A stretch of 44,721 nucleotides of DNA from Caldisericia bacterium (GCA_028700655.1 JAQVSG010000010.1:1-44721), one strand, 5' to 3'. Shown: positions 34,740 through 42,825, counted from the stretch's first letter. Notes: generated from the letters alone by a model not told the origin. Translations and numbers: made by a program.

Positions 34740-35033
34740 TTAATCCTCCAAATGCCATTTTTGAATCCAGGAATCAAACCATGACAAGCGTCTTTTAATG
34801 TTCCCGTCACGGGTATCATGCAAATAGATAATGAACCCAAGAAACATGACAAAACCAACAAAGAGAATGAGTGCAATGAGGAACATCAAAAAATGGGTTG
34901 TCTGATACCCAAAACGAATCAGCAATTGTACTTTTGAAAAAAGTACATTGCCCATAACAACAGTTGGTAGCAAGGCGACCCAGAAAAACCAACTGCTATT
35001 TCTGATGAACCAATGCGCCTTTTCTTTTTTCAT
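34740..35033 (-). CDS. Small membrane protein coupled to cytochrome b
   Basis: This 97-residue protein has two membrane helices (FFWVALLPTVVMGNVLF and THFLMFLIALILFVGFVMFLGFIIYL). Its hydrophilic C-terminus (HDTRDGNIKRRLSWFDSWIQKWHLED) is rich in Trp and charge. It has no metal-ligand motif beyond isolated histidines. Its start lies 38 nt inside the cytochrome b gene. I do not recognise it. By context it is a candidate small subunit of the Rieske/cytochrome b complex, comparable in size to the small subunits of bc and b6f complexes. Confidence 0.7.
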   Translation of the reverse strand: MKKEKAHWFIRNSSWFFWVALLPTVVMGNVLFSKVQLLIRFGYQTTHFLMFLIALILFVGFVMFLGFIIYLHDTRDGNIKRRLSWFDSWIQKWHLED

Positions 35034-36147
35034 TACGCTCTACTTTCTTTTGCCACCATCCAAACCCAAGTATAAATGCAATATAGATACCAAAAATCCA
35101 AGGGATGTCAGCACGTAAAATTTCAGATTCTGAATAAATCGCCGATCTCCAAGAAAGAATAATGAACAATGCATATCCAAGAACTAGAAGCGAATTCCAA
35201 AGAGGTCGTTTGGAGGGTTTTTTAAAATGGTTTCGTTCAATATACGGCATAAAAATGACGAATACTAAAAAGATGATGTTGAAGAGAATTCCCCACAAAA
35301 AGTCCAGGATTTTTAAGAAATAATATACAAAAAGGAAGTACCAATCCGGCAATATGTGTTCTGGAGGAGAAGAAGGATCCGCTGGGGCGAGAGAATGAGC
35401 CGGTTCAGCAATTTGCCATACAATCACAATGGCAAACAGTAGAATCACTCCCAATGCAGGTAAATTGACTCGTTTTTTTCGGAAGAAATAATAGTAGGAC
35501 TCAGCCAATACAACAATACCCACTGGTAACACATAGTGAAGGGCATAGAATCGAGTGAGTGTATTGGTACAAATAACAACCGACCCCCGCGCAATGAATT
35601 GGATGAAAGATCCTAGATGCAAATTGCCCAAAAGTGGGAGTTCATCTACAAAAGAAGGCATCGTGGTTCCAATGGTTGTAGCCCAGTAAGCCCTCTGGTC
35701 CATGGGTAATATATAGCCGCTAAATCCAAAAACAGTCGTAATGACCACAAAAAGTACAGCCCAAAACCATGTAAACTCATGAGGCTGTTTGTGTTCTGCT
35801 GCAAAGAAAAGACGGAACACGCGAAGCATCGCTAATATGATGATCGTATCTGCTAAATATCTATGAAAACCTCGCAACCATGGACCAATAGCAACCCCCC
35901 ACAATTGGAGTGTCATGATAGACTCAACACTCCTATACGCCATTTCAAAAGAAGGAATATAGTAAATGGCGAGTATGGATCCTAGTAAAATTTGTATCAA
36001 CAAACCAGAATACAGCATTCCTCCAATCCAATAAGCAGGATTTTTCGGGTGTTTTGGTTGTAATGTTTCGTCAAAAAGATCTATATTTCGAAATCGATTT
36101 TTGATCCAGTACGTTATTTTTTGCCATGTGTTCTCTCGTGCAGACAT
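34996..36147 (-). CDS. Cytochrome b with Qo motifs but no haem bH ligands
   Basis: This 383-residue protein unites the b6-like and subunit-IV-like parts. It keeps the first histidines of helices B and D (H95 in GFHRYLAD and H204 in YALHYVLP), the haem bL ligands, and the Qo-site motifs GYILPMDQRAYW (144-155) and PDWY (267-270). At the bH positions 14 residues further on, R109 and Y218 replace histidine, so haem bH cannot be bound in the normal way. The subunit probably oxidises quinol at the P side together with the Rieske protein but lacks a normal Qi half. CTCC-type binding (AGGAGG) precedes ATG 36147. Confidence 0.85.
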   Translation of the reverse strand: MSARENTWQKITYWIKNRFRNIDLFDETLQPKHPKNPAYWIGGMLYSGLLIQILLGSILAIYYIPSFEMAYRSVESIMTLQLWGVAIGPWLRGFHRYLADTIIILAMLRVFRLFFAAEHKQPHEFTWFWAVLFVVITTVFGFSGYILPMDQRAYWATTIGTTMPSFVDELPLLGNLHLGSFIQFIARGSVVICTNTLTRFYALHYVLPVGIVVLAESYYYFFRKKRVNLPALGVILLFAIVIVWQIAEPAHSLAPADPSSPPEHILPDWYFLFVYYFLKILDFLWGILFNIIFLVFVIFMPYIERNHFKKPSKRPLWNSLLVLGYALFIILSWRSAIYSESEILRADIPWIFGIYIAFILGFGWWQKKVERNEKRKGALVHQK

Positions 36148-36156
36148 AACTTCCTC

Positions 36157-37044
36157 CTAGTATTCTTTTTCCAGAGTTTTTAACTCTTTCCAGGAAAAAA
36201 TGGGTCCATCTTGGCAAACATATTTGCCTCCACAGTTGCAATGTCCACATTTTCCAATTCCACATTTCATGTGATTCTCAAGGGAGACATACACCAAATC
36301 ATCAGGAAAATGAATAGTTGACAAATTATTAAGAATGGATTGGAACATAACAGGGGGTCCCACTACTAGAATCACGGTATTGGTTTGATCGGGAGAAGTA
36401 TGATGGAATAAGACTTCACTACAATCGCAATAGGATTTATCAACAAGATTACATACAAACCCTACATTGCCATCCCAACCTTTTTCAGGTTTATCAATGG
36501 TGATTTTACAGGTTGTTTTTTTCTTTAATCTCCATTGCTTCATTTCTTCTCGATAAATGATCTCTTGGGAATTTCTAGCACCAAACAGAATCTCTAGTTC
36601 CCCATATTGATCTTGGTTTCGAAAATAATCTTCAACAACACTTCGTAGTGGAACTAAACCAATTCCTCCTGCCACTAAAACGATGTTTTTCCCACGGAAT
36701 GTGTCCATTGGGAATCCGTTCCCAAAGGGACCTCTTAAGCCTAGATAATCCCCTTTTTGTAGGGTATGAATTTGGCTGGTAACAACCCCTGTTTTGGCAA
36801 TACAAAAAAGAAGAGTATGATTGATTGGGTCGTAGTCAGAGACAGATATTGGGGCTTCTCCAACCCCCGGTATAGAAAGTTGATAGAATTGCCCAGGGAT
36901 AAATTTTTCTGGATAGTTCTCTTTGGGTAAATCCACCAGAAAATGTTTTACTGTACTCGTCTGTTGACCAACTTCACGAATGGACGCAAAAAAGGGTAGA
37001 TAGGGATTATTCGTGGATGAAGGGATTTTTTTATTCTTCTCCAT
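36157..37044 (-). CDS. AsrB/HydG-like FAD/NAD(P)-binding reductase with [2Fe-2S]
   Basis: This 295-residue protein of the ferredoxin-NADP reductase superfamily is closest to the gamma subunit of sulfhydrogenase and AsrB. It has an FAD domain (GQFYQLSIPGVGEAPISVSDYD), an NAD(P) domain (LVAGGIGLVPLRSVVEDYF, VGPPVMFQSIL), and a C-terminal [2Fe-2S] site MKCGIGKCGHCNCGGKYVCQDGPIF (C-x4-C-x2-C-x8-C). It probably exchanges electrons between NAD(P)H and the Fe-S partners. ATG 37044 with AAGGAGG is preferred to the ORF-track start. It overlaps the upstream gene by 14 nt. The nucleotide preference cannot be read with certainty. Confidence 0.88.
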   Translation of the reverse strand: MEKNKKIPSSTNNPYLPFFASIREVGQQTSTVKHFLVDLPKENYPEKFIPGQFYQLSIPGVGEAPISVSDYDPINHTLLFCIAKTGVVTSQIHTLQKGDYLGLRGPFGNGFPMDTFRGKNIVLVAGGIGLVPLRSVVEDYFRNQDQYGELEILFGARNSQEIIYREEMKQWRLKKKTTCKITIDKPEKGWDGNVGFVCNLVDKSYCDCSEVLFHHTSPDQTNTVILVVGPPVMFQSILNNLSTIHFPDDLVYVSLENHMKCGIGKCGHCNCGGKYVCQDGPIFSWKELKTLEKEY

Positions 37045-38074
37045 GATCAACAACCTCCTTAATATCTTTAATAATAGACACCATGTCAATATTTACAGGA
37101 CAAGATCGAGTACATCGTCCGCATCCTGTGCAAGAAAAGAGTCCAAGCTGCTCGACTGAATACTGATATTTATGCATTACTCTCTGCCGCAATCGAGCTT
37201 CTCTTGTAGCTCTAGGATTATGTCCCGAAGCATGCAAGGTAAAGGCATAGTTTTGGCACGTATCCCATGTTCGGTATCGACATCCATCTTGGCAAGTTTC
37301 TAACAAGTCGGCAGAATCAAAACAAGTGCAGGTGGGACAGTTGAATGTACAAGCACCACAAGCAATGCATACATCACTGTATGACTTCCAGATTGAAGAG
37401 GAGTACGCAGAATCAATGCGGCCTTTGATGGATAATAAATCCACCTTTTCTCGAATCATTGATTCTGTTTGCTTCTGAATGGATGGGAGAACTTCATTAT
37501 CTGCCTCTGGAGAATCTTCAAGCAAGGACGGTATTTTTTCAATCAGATCCTTTCCTTTAACAGTGAGCACTTCAACAAGATAAAAGGAGTCTGTTTTTGC
37601 CATCATAATATCGGCGCCTTTTGAATCTACAGGTGAATTACCCACAGATGTGCAAAAACACGTATTGAGAGGATTTTGACATGCCCATCCTATAAGGATC
37701 GTGTGTTTCCATTTTTCCAGCACATAGACATCTTGGTGTGTTGTCGAATAGAATTCTTTTACATAGGCTATTGCATGCAAATCGCAAGGCCGAATCCCTA
37801 GAATAATTTGTGGTTCGTTATGCAGCGTTTCTTTCAGCGTTGCTTTCCCATCTTTTTGTAGATGAAATGTATACAAGGTTTCCATTTGAGGAAATAAATA
37901 TTCTTTGGGAGATCGGAGAGGGTTGCTCCCCTCTAACACTATGTCAGCTACTTGTTCAACAGGCCTAAATTCGCGTTCACCTGCATCGGTTTTAACAGGA
38001 GCAATCAGAGTAGCTTGCTTTTGCAATTCCTGTAGAAAGGCTTGTAAATTGTTGATTTTGAGTCTCTTTCTCAT
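37031..38074 (-). CDS. AsrA/HydB-like 2[4Fe-4S] electron-transfer subunit
   Basis: This 347-residue protein follows the AsrA / sulfhydrogenase beta-subunit pattern. An N-terminal domain has LGIRPCDLHAIAYVKEFY and FCTSVGNSP. The C-terminal clusters are CIACGACTFNCPTCTCFD and CTGCGRCTRSCPVNIDMV. In characterised systems this subunit links the flavin subunit to the catalytic module. Here no sulfite reductase or hydrogenase large subunit is present, and the neighbours are an FrhB-like protein and cytochromes b. It probably passes electrons between the AsrB-like flavoprotein and the MvhD/ferredoxin branch. Translation is coupled with both flanking genes. Confidence 0.85.
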   Translation of the reverse strand: MRKRLKINNLQAFLQELQKQATLIAPVKTDAGEREFRPVEQVADIVLEGSNPLRSPKEYLFPQMETLYTFHLQKDGKATLKETLHNEPQIILGIRPCDLHAIAYVKEFYSTTHQDVYVLEKWKHTILIGWACQNPLNTCFCTSVGNSPVDSKGADIMMAKTDSFYLVEVLTVKGKDLIEKIPSLLEDSPEADNEVLPSIQKQTESMIREKVDLLSIKGRIDSAYSSSIWKSYSDVCIACGACTFNCPTCTCFDSADLLETCQDGCRYRTWDTCQNYAFTLHASGHNPRATREARLRQRVMHKYQYSVEQLGLFSCTGCGRCTRSCPVNIDMVSIIKDIKEVVDHGEE

Positions 38075-38083
38075 GATTCCTCC

Positions 38084-39076
38084 TTACACCAAATCTTCGC
38101 CCAAATTGTAGGAAAGAAGTTTTTGTCTTTCATCGTTGGTTTTTCCCGGTTTATAACCAAACTCTTCTTCCATACATCGGTTGAAATATTCAAAAAATAT
38201 ATGAAGCGGAATATCTTTCGGACAGGCTCTTTCGCATTCACCACAACCCGTACAGTTGGGGGCTATATGATGGAACCGAATCATGTGATACAAAATTGTA
38301 TTCTCTGTTGTCACTTGATTTTCCACTAGCTTTGCACGTTCTTTGGGTTTATCAAACACACACTGATCAGAACAAAAGCAAGCAGGGCAAATATTGCGAC
38401 ACGCATTGCAACGGATACATCTACTAAGTTCTTGATGAATCTTCTGTTGTAACTCTTTGGGACTCATCGTATCTTGCGGTAATTTCTTATGAGTTTGGTA
38501 ACGGTGTTTCAAGCGTGTGCGATATTCTTTTTCGTCACCCACAAAATAGTAGCCATAGTAGTAGGGCAAATCACAGTTTCGAGCATCCTCGCATTTGCGA
38601 AGCCAACTTTCTCTTTTTTCAAAGACATACTCTTTTCCACTGATATCAGTACATAGGATCTGAAAATCAGTTTCCTGCATGTCAACGATAGACTGATCAC
38701 AATGTTTTTCAATCTTCTTTCGATCAATGATTCCATCACAAGCTACCACAATTAGATTCACCAAAGTCTCGGATATTTGTTGATCAGAAAATGTTTGCAT
38801 GACAGATTTAGCATCACAAGGTTTGCACACAATATGAATCTTCCCCTTAAAATGAGGGGGCAGAATCTCTTGTCGATTCCTTTCGTTAAGATATTTTGCT
38901 AACGATATATCACAAAAAGAATCAAATACGATATCTTGAATATCCTCTTTTCGATACAAAAAAGCAGGAGTTCGGTGTCCAGGCAAAGATGCATTTTTCC
39001 ATGCTATGATTAAATCGCCTGGTTTCCATATCTGTGTTAAAAGTTGCTGAACATTTTGCTCAATTTGCTTTTTCAT
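38084..39076 (-). CDS. FrhB/FdhB-like Fe-S protein with HdrC-type clusters
   Basis: This 330-residue protein has an N-terminal domain like the beta subunits of F420-linked hydrogenase or formate dehydrogenase (GDLIIAWKNASLPG, then IVCKPCDAKSVMQTF and CDQSIVDMQ). Two [4Fe-4S] motifs follow (CIRCNACRNICPACFC and CTGCGECERACPKDIPL). In bacteria lacking F420 such proteins act as flavin/Fe-S transfer subunits with MvhD and Hdr-like partners. ATG 39076 has GGAGGGAGTA directly ahead; the ORF-track N-terminus comes from the overlapping mvhD frame. It shares the PCD motif and general plan with the AsrA-like neighbour, suggesting distant paralogy. Confidence 0.8.
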   Translation of the reverse strand: MKKQIEQNVQQLLTQIWKPGDLIIAWKNASLPGHRTPAFLYRKEDIQDIVFDSFCDISLAKYLNERNRQEILPPHFKGKIHIVCKPCDAKSVMQTFSDQQISETLVNLIVVACDGIIDRKKIEKHCDQSIVDMQETDFQILCTDISGKEYVFEKRESWLRKCEDARNCDLPYYYGYYFVGDEKEYRTRLKHRYQTHKKLPQDTMSPKELQQKIHQELSRCIRCNACRNICPACFCSDQCVFDKPKERAKLVENQVTTENTILYHMIRFHHIAPNCTGCGECERACPKDIPLHIFFEYFNRCMEEEFGYKPGKTNDERQKLLSYNLGEDLV

Positions 39077-39470
39077 TACTCCCTCCTTTTGTATCGAAGG
39101 TAGATATTCTCTCGATAAATAGATCAATGTCTGCCATGGTCTTTTTGACATCAGAGGGTTTATGCCACAAGGCTTGAAAACGGTCTTCCTCTATCCCAAA
39201 CGCTTTTAAAGTATATTTTGTAAGAAGAAATCGTCTTTCAGATATAGCGGACCCTTCTCGATAATGACAATCTCCTGGTTCACACCCTAGCACAATAACA
39301 CCTTTAGCGCCTTCATGGATCAACTTGAGCGCTACACTTGTATTAAAACGTCCTGCACAAGTAATAGGAACAACTTGAACAAGGGGGTATTTTTTTTGAA
39401 TTTCTTGAAGTACTTTTTTTCTTTGTTCCGCCAAGCAAGGGAAAAGATAAATCAATTCTTTGTTAGCCAT
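39060..39470 (-). CDS. MvhD/FlpD-like [2Fe-2S] electron-transfer protein
   Basis: This 136-residue protein matches the MvhD (FlpD) family: LFPCLAEQ, VVPITCAGRFNTSVALKLIHEGAKGVIVLGCEPGDCHYREGSAISERR and a helical end. Four cysteines (C12, and those in TCAGR and GCEPGDC) could bind one [2Fe-2S] cluster, although the first pair of the usual set is reduced to one Cys. In methanogens MvhD links a hydrogenase or formate dehydrogenase to the bifurcating HdrA. No HdrA is present here, so it may instead link the ferredoxin tail of the cytochrome b to the flavin module. GAGGAGG precedes ATG 39470, and it overlaps cytochrome b by 19 nt. Confidence 0.88.
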   Translation of the reverse strand: MANKELIYLFPCLAEQRKKVLQEIQKKYPLVQVVPITCAGRFNTSVALKLIHEGAKGVIVLGCEPGDCHYREGSAISERRFLLTKYTLKAFGIEEDRFQALWHKPSDVKKTMADIDLFIERISTFDTKGGSNEKAN

Positions 39471-40459
39471 ATTGCCCGAACCTCCTCTTGTATAGATTTT
39501 GATGGGTCGTTATAGAGCTGAATTGCCAATGATCTACAAGCTCCCTCACATATACCACATCCTTGGCATTTTGTTTCATCCACAAAGGCCACAACACGTT
39601 GCCCATTGGCAATGGAATGAATTGCTTTTTTGGGACAAACATCGACACAATACAAGCAACCTGTGCATCGTTTTGGATCTACTTTTGCAAAAAGCTGTTT
39701 TCGCTTTAAGAATAAAGGAATCAAAGCAAGAAGGACACAAACACCCAAGAATATGAGTAAAACGGAAATTTGTTGCATAAAAGTGGGAACAGTGCCTTCG
39801 AATGCAACCGGTGTTTCGGGTAAATAGGGGATGGGAAAAAGCGCTGTTAAAATAAACATAAACCCTGTAATAAAAAGGAGTAAGGACAGTGGGGGTGTAA
39901 TTTTGGGTCTAGCAATGCGCTTAAAATGAGCAATAAGACCAATCAATATAAGAAAAGGTAACAACAGGTGAATTCCAAAATTCAAGGACAATAGATTTTG
40001 GTATTGTCGTCGTCCAATCTCAAAAAAATCGGCCCACTTCATTAACCAAGCTTCAAATTGTGGAGTATAGGAGGATAAAAAACCAGTATAAATAATGACA
40101 GCCACCAAAAAGACAAGGAACAAACCACTAACCCAACCCAGATTCCTGGGTTTGGTGATCTTATTGGTAGACCACATACGAAACAAATGTAAAAAAGCAA
40201 ACAATAGCATTCCCATGGCAGCGTAGCGATGAAAAGTACGCAAGTAGACTCCAAAGGGTAGCTGGTTGGTTATGTATACCAAAGAACCGTATGCACCTGG
40301 TATAGGGGTATTATAAGCTCCCCCAATGGCAGGAACAAAATTCATAAACAAAAAGGTACCCGAAAGAATTTGGAATACTAAAAAAATAAAAGTAATTCCG
40401 CCAAGGTAGTAGAAAGGGTTGTTTAGATACGATACTGTTTTGGTTTGAATGTCTCTCAT
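39452..40459 (-). CDS. Di-haem cytochrome b fused to 2[4Fe-4S] ferredoxin
   Basis: This 335-residue protein has six membrane helices. The first four are cytochrome b-like with all haem ligands: H77 and H91 in helix B (FHRYAAMGMLLFAFLH), and H164 and H178 in helix D (IHLLLPFLILIGLIAH). The Qo motifs are lost: the helix C end reads GFLSSYTPQFEAW instead of GYVLPWGQMSFW, and no PEWY follows PETP in the subunit IV-like part. The C-terminus is a ferredoxin domain with C265-C268-C271-C275 and C298-C301-C304-C308. It probably carries electrons across the membrane between bL/bH haems and cytoplasmic Fe-S partners. Its ATG overlaps the Rieske stop (ATGA). Confidence 0.88.
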   Translation of the reverse strand: MRDIQTKTVSYLNNPFYYLGGITFIFLVFQILSGTFLFMNFVPAIGGAYNTPIPGAYGSLVYITNQLPFGVYLRTFHRYAAMGMLLFAFLHLFRMWSTNKITKPRNLGWVSGLFLVFLVAVIIYTGFLSSYTPQFEAWLMKWADFFEIGRRQYQNLLSLNFGIHLLLPFLILIGLIAHFKRIARPKITPPLSLLLFITGFMFILTALFPIPYLPETPVAFEGTVPTFMQQISVLLIFLGVCVLLALIPLFLKRKQLFAKVDPKRCTGCLYCVDVCPKKAIHSIANGQRVVAFVDETKCQGCGICEGACRSLAIQLYNDPSKSIQEEVRAIWLTKN

Positions 40460-40965
40460 TCTCCACCTTCTTCAGTGCTTTCTAAATAGATATCGTCTCC
40501 TTCAACTTTGATTGAATAGACAGGTAAACCTCGAGGAGGTGGTCCTGCTGTAACCTCACCGGTAGTCGGATTAAAGGCACCATTGTGACAGTTACACCAT
40601 ATTCGTTGCTCAGGATCTTTTTCTTCATCCCATCGTACAATACACCCGAGGTGAGGACAAACTGCACTGTATGCATGAAACTCTCCATCCACATTGGCAA
40701 TGATTCCATAGATGTCTTGTCGGACATATTGAGGTCCAGCAAAAGGAAGATCGAGTTTCACACTGAAAGAATGCCCAGTTCCTTCAGGTACATCCTTCAC
40801 AGAAGCAATTACAATGGGTTCAAATTCGGCTGCAAATTGATACCCAAAAAACTTGAAGGGTTTCGCATCATGGTAAAAAAGCTGTAACAATGGAGATGCA
40901 AAAACGAACCCCGTTAACAACATACAAACAATCGTTGCTATAAGCACTTTACTGCTTTTTGTCAT
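40456..40965 (-). CDS. Rieske [2Fe-2S] protein, low-potential type
   Basis: This 169-residue protein has a single N-terminal membrane anchor (VLIATIVCMLLTGFVFASPLLQLF) and a Rieske domain. Ligands are C103 and H105 (CPHLGC) and C124 and H127 (CNCHNGAF), and C108/C126 can form the stabilising disulfide. The usual CHGSxY is CHNGAF, so the Ser and Tyr that hydrogen-bond to the cluster and raise its potential are replaced. A GPPPRGLP loop follows. I expect a low midpoint potential suited to menaquinol. ATG 40965 is preceded by GGAGGTTTGT. It is the first gene of the operon. Confidence 0.92.
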   Translation of the reverse strand: MTKSSKVLIATIVCMLLTGFVFASPLLQLFYHDAKPFKFFGYQFAAEFEPIVIASVKDVPEGTGHSFSVKLDLPFAGPQYVRQDIYGIIANVDGEFHAYSAVCPHLGCIVRWDEEKDPEQRIWCNCHNGAFNPTTGEVTAGPPPRGLPVYSIKVEGDDIYLESTEEGGE

Positions 40966-41092
40966 ACAAACCTCCAACAAAAAGTACGCCCCATAAAAAA
41001 AATTGAATGATTCAAGTAGCATTAATTATATAAATTTTTTTTCGGAAATAATGACGAATTCGTAAAGAATTGGTCGAAATCAAAATTGGGTA

Positions 41093-41653
41093 TCAAGAAT
41101 CCATGGAAAAAAAAGACACTTGACCCACTCGGATTCTCCCCGTAGCAACCTTTACAATGACTACACTGCTGCGAAGATCGGGGTACGATGTTAGAATAAC
41201 ATGGCCCCCTGCAGAAGGAGTTCCTGCATACTTGAATGTTAATGTACGTGGGAGAAGGGGAGATCCACTGTACCCAAACTCGACGGAACCACTACAGATA
41301 CTACCGTATTCGTCAACATAAGCAGGGGTCAATATTCCAAAATAAAACGGAAATCCAATATTTTTGGGAAAGGTACGTGTAATGTATTTTCCCGAGCAAT
41401 TCAGTCCGTTTTCCTCGGTTTCAAATGCATAATAGTTATCTGTGGGATAAAACACAATTTTTAAATTCTGATGGGTGGAAATCGATTTCATTCGAAGCAT
41501 CTGGAGATCTTCGGCTAAGGTGCAAACGCAAATATCGAGTTGCCGTTGTTGCAACACATCCCTTGATAAAGAAACAAACGATCCACTAAGAATTACAATC
41601 ATCGACATCCAAAAAAAGAGTTCAAAAAATATATGAGAAGAAACTCGCTTCAT
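41093..41653 (-). CDS. Type IV pilin-like / GspH-like minor pseudopilin
   Basis: This 186-residue protein has an N-terminal hydrophobic helix after KRVSSH (IFFELFFWMSMIVILSGSF) and a C-terminal beta-rich domain. LQMLRMKSISTHQNLKIVFYP is typical of GspH/FimT proteins. Glu follows the hydrophobic start as in prepilins, but the usual Gly/Ala before the cleavage site is replaced by His, so peptidase processing may be inefficient or absent. ATG 41653 lies 1 nt after the prepilin peptidase stop. It is the last gene of the pilin operon. It probably forms part of a minor-pilin tip. Confidence 0.7.
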   Translation of the reverse strand: MKRVSSHIFFELFFWMSMIVILSGSFVSLSRDVLQQRQLDICVCTLAEDLQMLRMKSISTHQNLKIVFYPTDNYYAFETEENGLNCSGKYITRTFPKNIGFPFYFGILTPAYVDEYGSICSGSVEFGYSGSPLLPRTLTFKYAGTPSAGGHVILTSYPDLRSSVVIVKVATGRIRVGQVSFFSMDS

Positions 41654-41654
41654 G

Positions 41655-42251
41655 TTATAAAAGGTATCCCACGATAAACCCAAGAGATATAAAGGGGATC
41701 AATGGAATTCTTCGGATTTGTAAAGGTTTTGAAAATGTAACTTTTTGGACAAAAATGACAATCATCGCGAAAATACTTCCTGAAATAAAGGTTATACAAA
41801 AGGAGGCCCAAATAGTTGCAATGGGGAACAATGGAGATAGAAGTGCAAAGTAAAGAATGTCGCCTTCTCCTAAACCTTGTTTTTTAGAAAAAATATACGG
41901 AAGGAACATGAATAGATAACCAATGAATGCTCTTGCAAAAACAATGCCTATACAACGACTCCAATTCGCAGAACACAATAAGGCTATACAAGAATACGAC
42001 TGGATAGCATGGGCACTTATAGTTCCTATCCATTCCTCCATAACCCGATACCCTGTTACGTAGGAGACACTGCTTCGCACAGCGAGTGGTAAACGAAGAT
42101 AACACTCGCTGGTGTCCTTCGCATAGGAGAGACATACAAAAAATATTACCAGTAGTGACAGCCACCAAAACCAAGTAACAGATATGCTCTGTTTTCGAAA
42201 ATCCTCCACAGAAAAAAGGATCATCGTAAGAAGCAATACGATTTTATCCAC
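41655..42251 (-). CDS. Prepilin peptidase (A24), short form
   Basis: This roughly 198-residue membrane protein keeps the A24 aspartate motifs: SVEDFRKQSI after the first helix and GLGEGDILYFALLS (GxGD) later. It lacks the N-terminal cysteine-containing methyltransferase domain of PilD, so it is a minimal peptidase like TadV/FlaK. It should cleave the leaders of the adjacent prepilins. I prefer GTG 42251, which overlaps the preceding stop by 8 nt and has AAAGG about 10 nt upstream. The ORF-track GTG at 42275 is an alternative. Confidence 0.8.
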   Translation of the reverse strand: MDKIVLLLTMILFSVEDFRKQSISVTWFWWLSLLVIFFVCLSYAKDTSECYLRLPLAVRSSVSYVTGYRVMEEWIGTISAHAIQSYSCIALLCSANWSRCIGIVFARAFIGYLFMFLPYIFSKKQGLGEGDILYFALLSPLFPIATIWASFCITFISGSIFAMIVIFVQKVTFSKPLQIRRIPLIPFISLGFIVGYLL

Positions 42252-42825
42252 TGTAGAATACCTTTGCAATTTCACGTTTCAAAATTTTCCCACTGGTTGC
42301 TTCTTCTGTAGAGATTGTATATTTCATGGTTAAAGAAGGAGAGTAAATATACTGATGAGATAAAACATAACACTTGTAATAGGAATTCACATACAAGGGA
42401 ACCTGTAATAAAGGGTGTGTGTAAATCCCTTTTTGATCAGGCTTCAACATAAAAGCGGACATTTGACATATCATTTTTGTCGAAGTTTCATTGATGAATG
42501 TATAGACCAGAACGATATCTTCAGGGTGAACGGGACTACTTTTTAGATACACTTTTGGTTGTTCCAACAATTGCATTTTAAAGCCATCTTTCCCTGCAGT
42601 TTTAAAAAGGTCGAGTAAAATAAATTCTCCTGCTTCTTTCGCTTGATCCAATTTCATTTGATCCAATGACGCCTGCACAACAAGTTGATTTCGAAGGGTT
42701 TGTTGAATAGAGTAGACGGACAATAGAAGAAGCAGTGATATGATAAACACAACAGAGGGTAGAGCAAATCCTTTGCGTTTTAAACGAGCATATGGATGTA
42801 AAAAAGAATCCAATTGCGTTTTCAT
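42244..42825 (-). CDS. Minor pilin-like protein (PilX/GspK-like)
   Basis: This 193-residue protein has a 19-residue basic leader ending in KRKG, then FALPSVVFIISLLLLLSVYSIQ as a prepilin-type helix. Residue +5 is Ser rather than Glu. Lack of Glu5 is typical of GspK and some PilX-like minor pilins, which cap the pilus. The rest is a mixed domain with YYKCYVLSHQYIY. The ATG overlaps the upstream stop (ATGA). Neighbouring prepilins support the assignment; the exact subtype is uncertain. Confidence 0.7.
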   Translation of the reverse strand: MKTQLDSFLHPYARLKRKGFALPSVVFIISLLLLLSVYSIQQTLRNQLVVQASLDQMKLDQAKEAGEFILLDLFKTAGKDGFKMQLLEQPKVYLKSSPVHPEDIVLVYTFINETSTKMICQMSAFMLKPDQKGIYTHPLLQVPLYVNSYYKCYVLSHQYIYSPSLTMKYTISTEEATSGKILKREIAKVFYSG

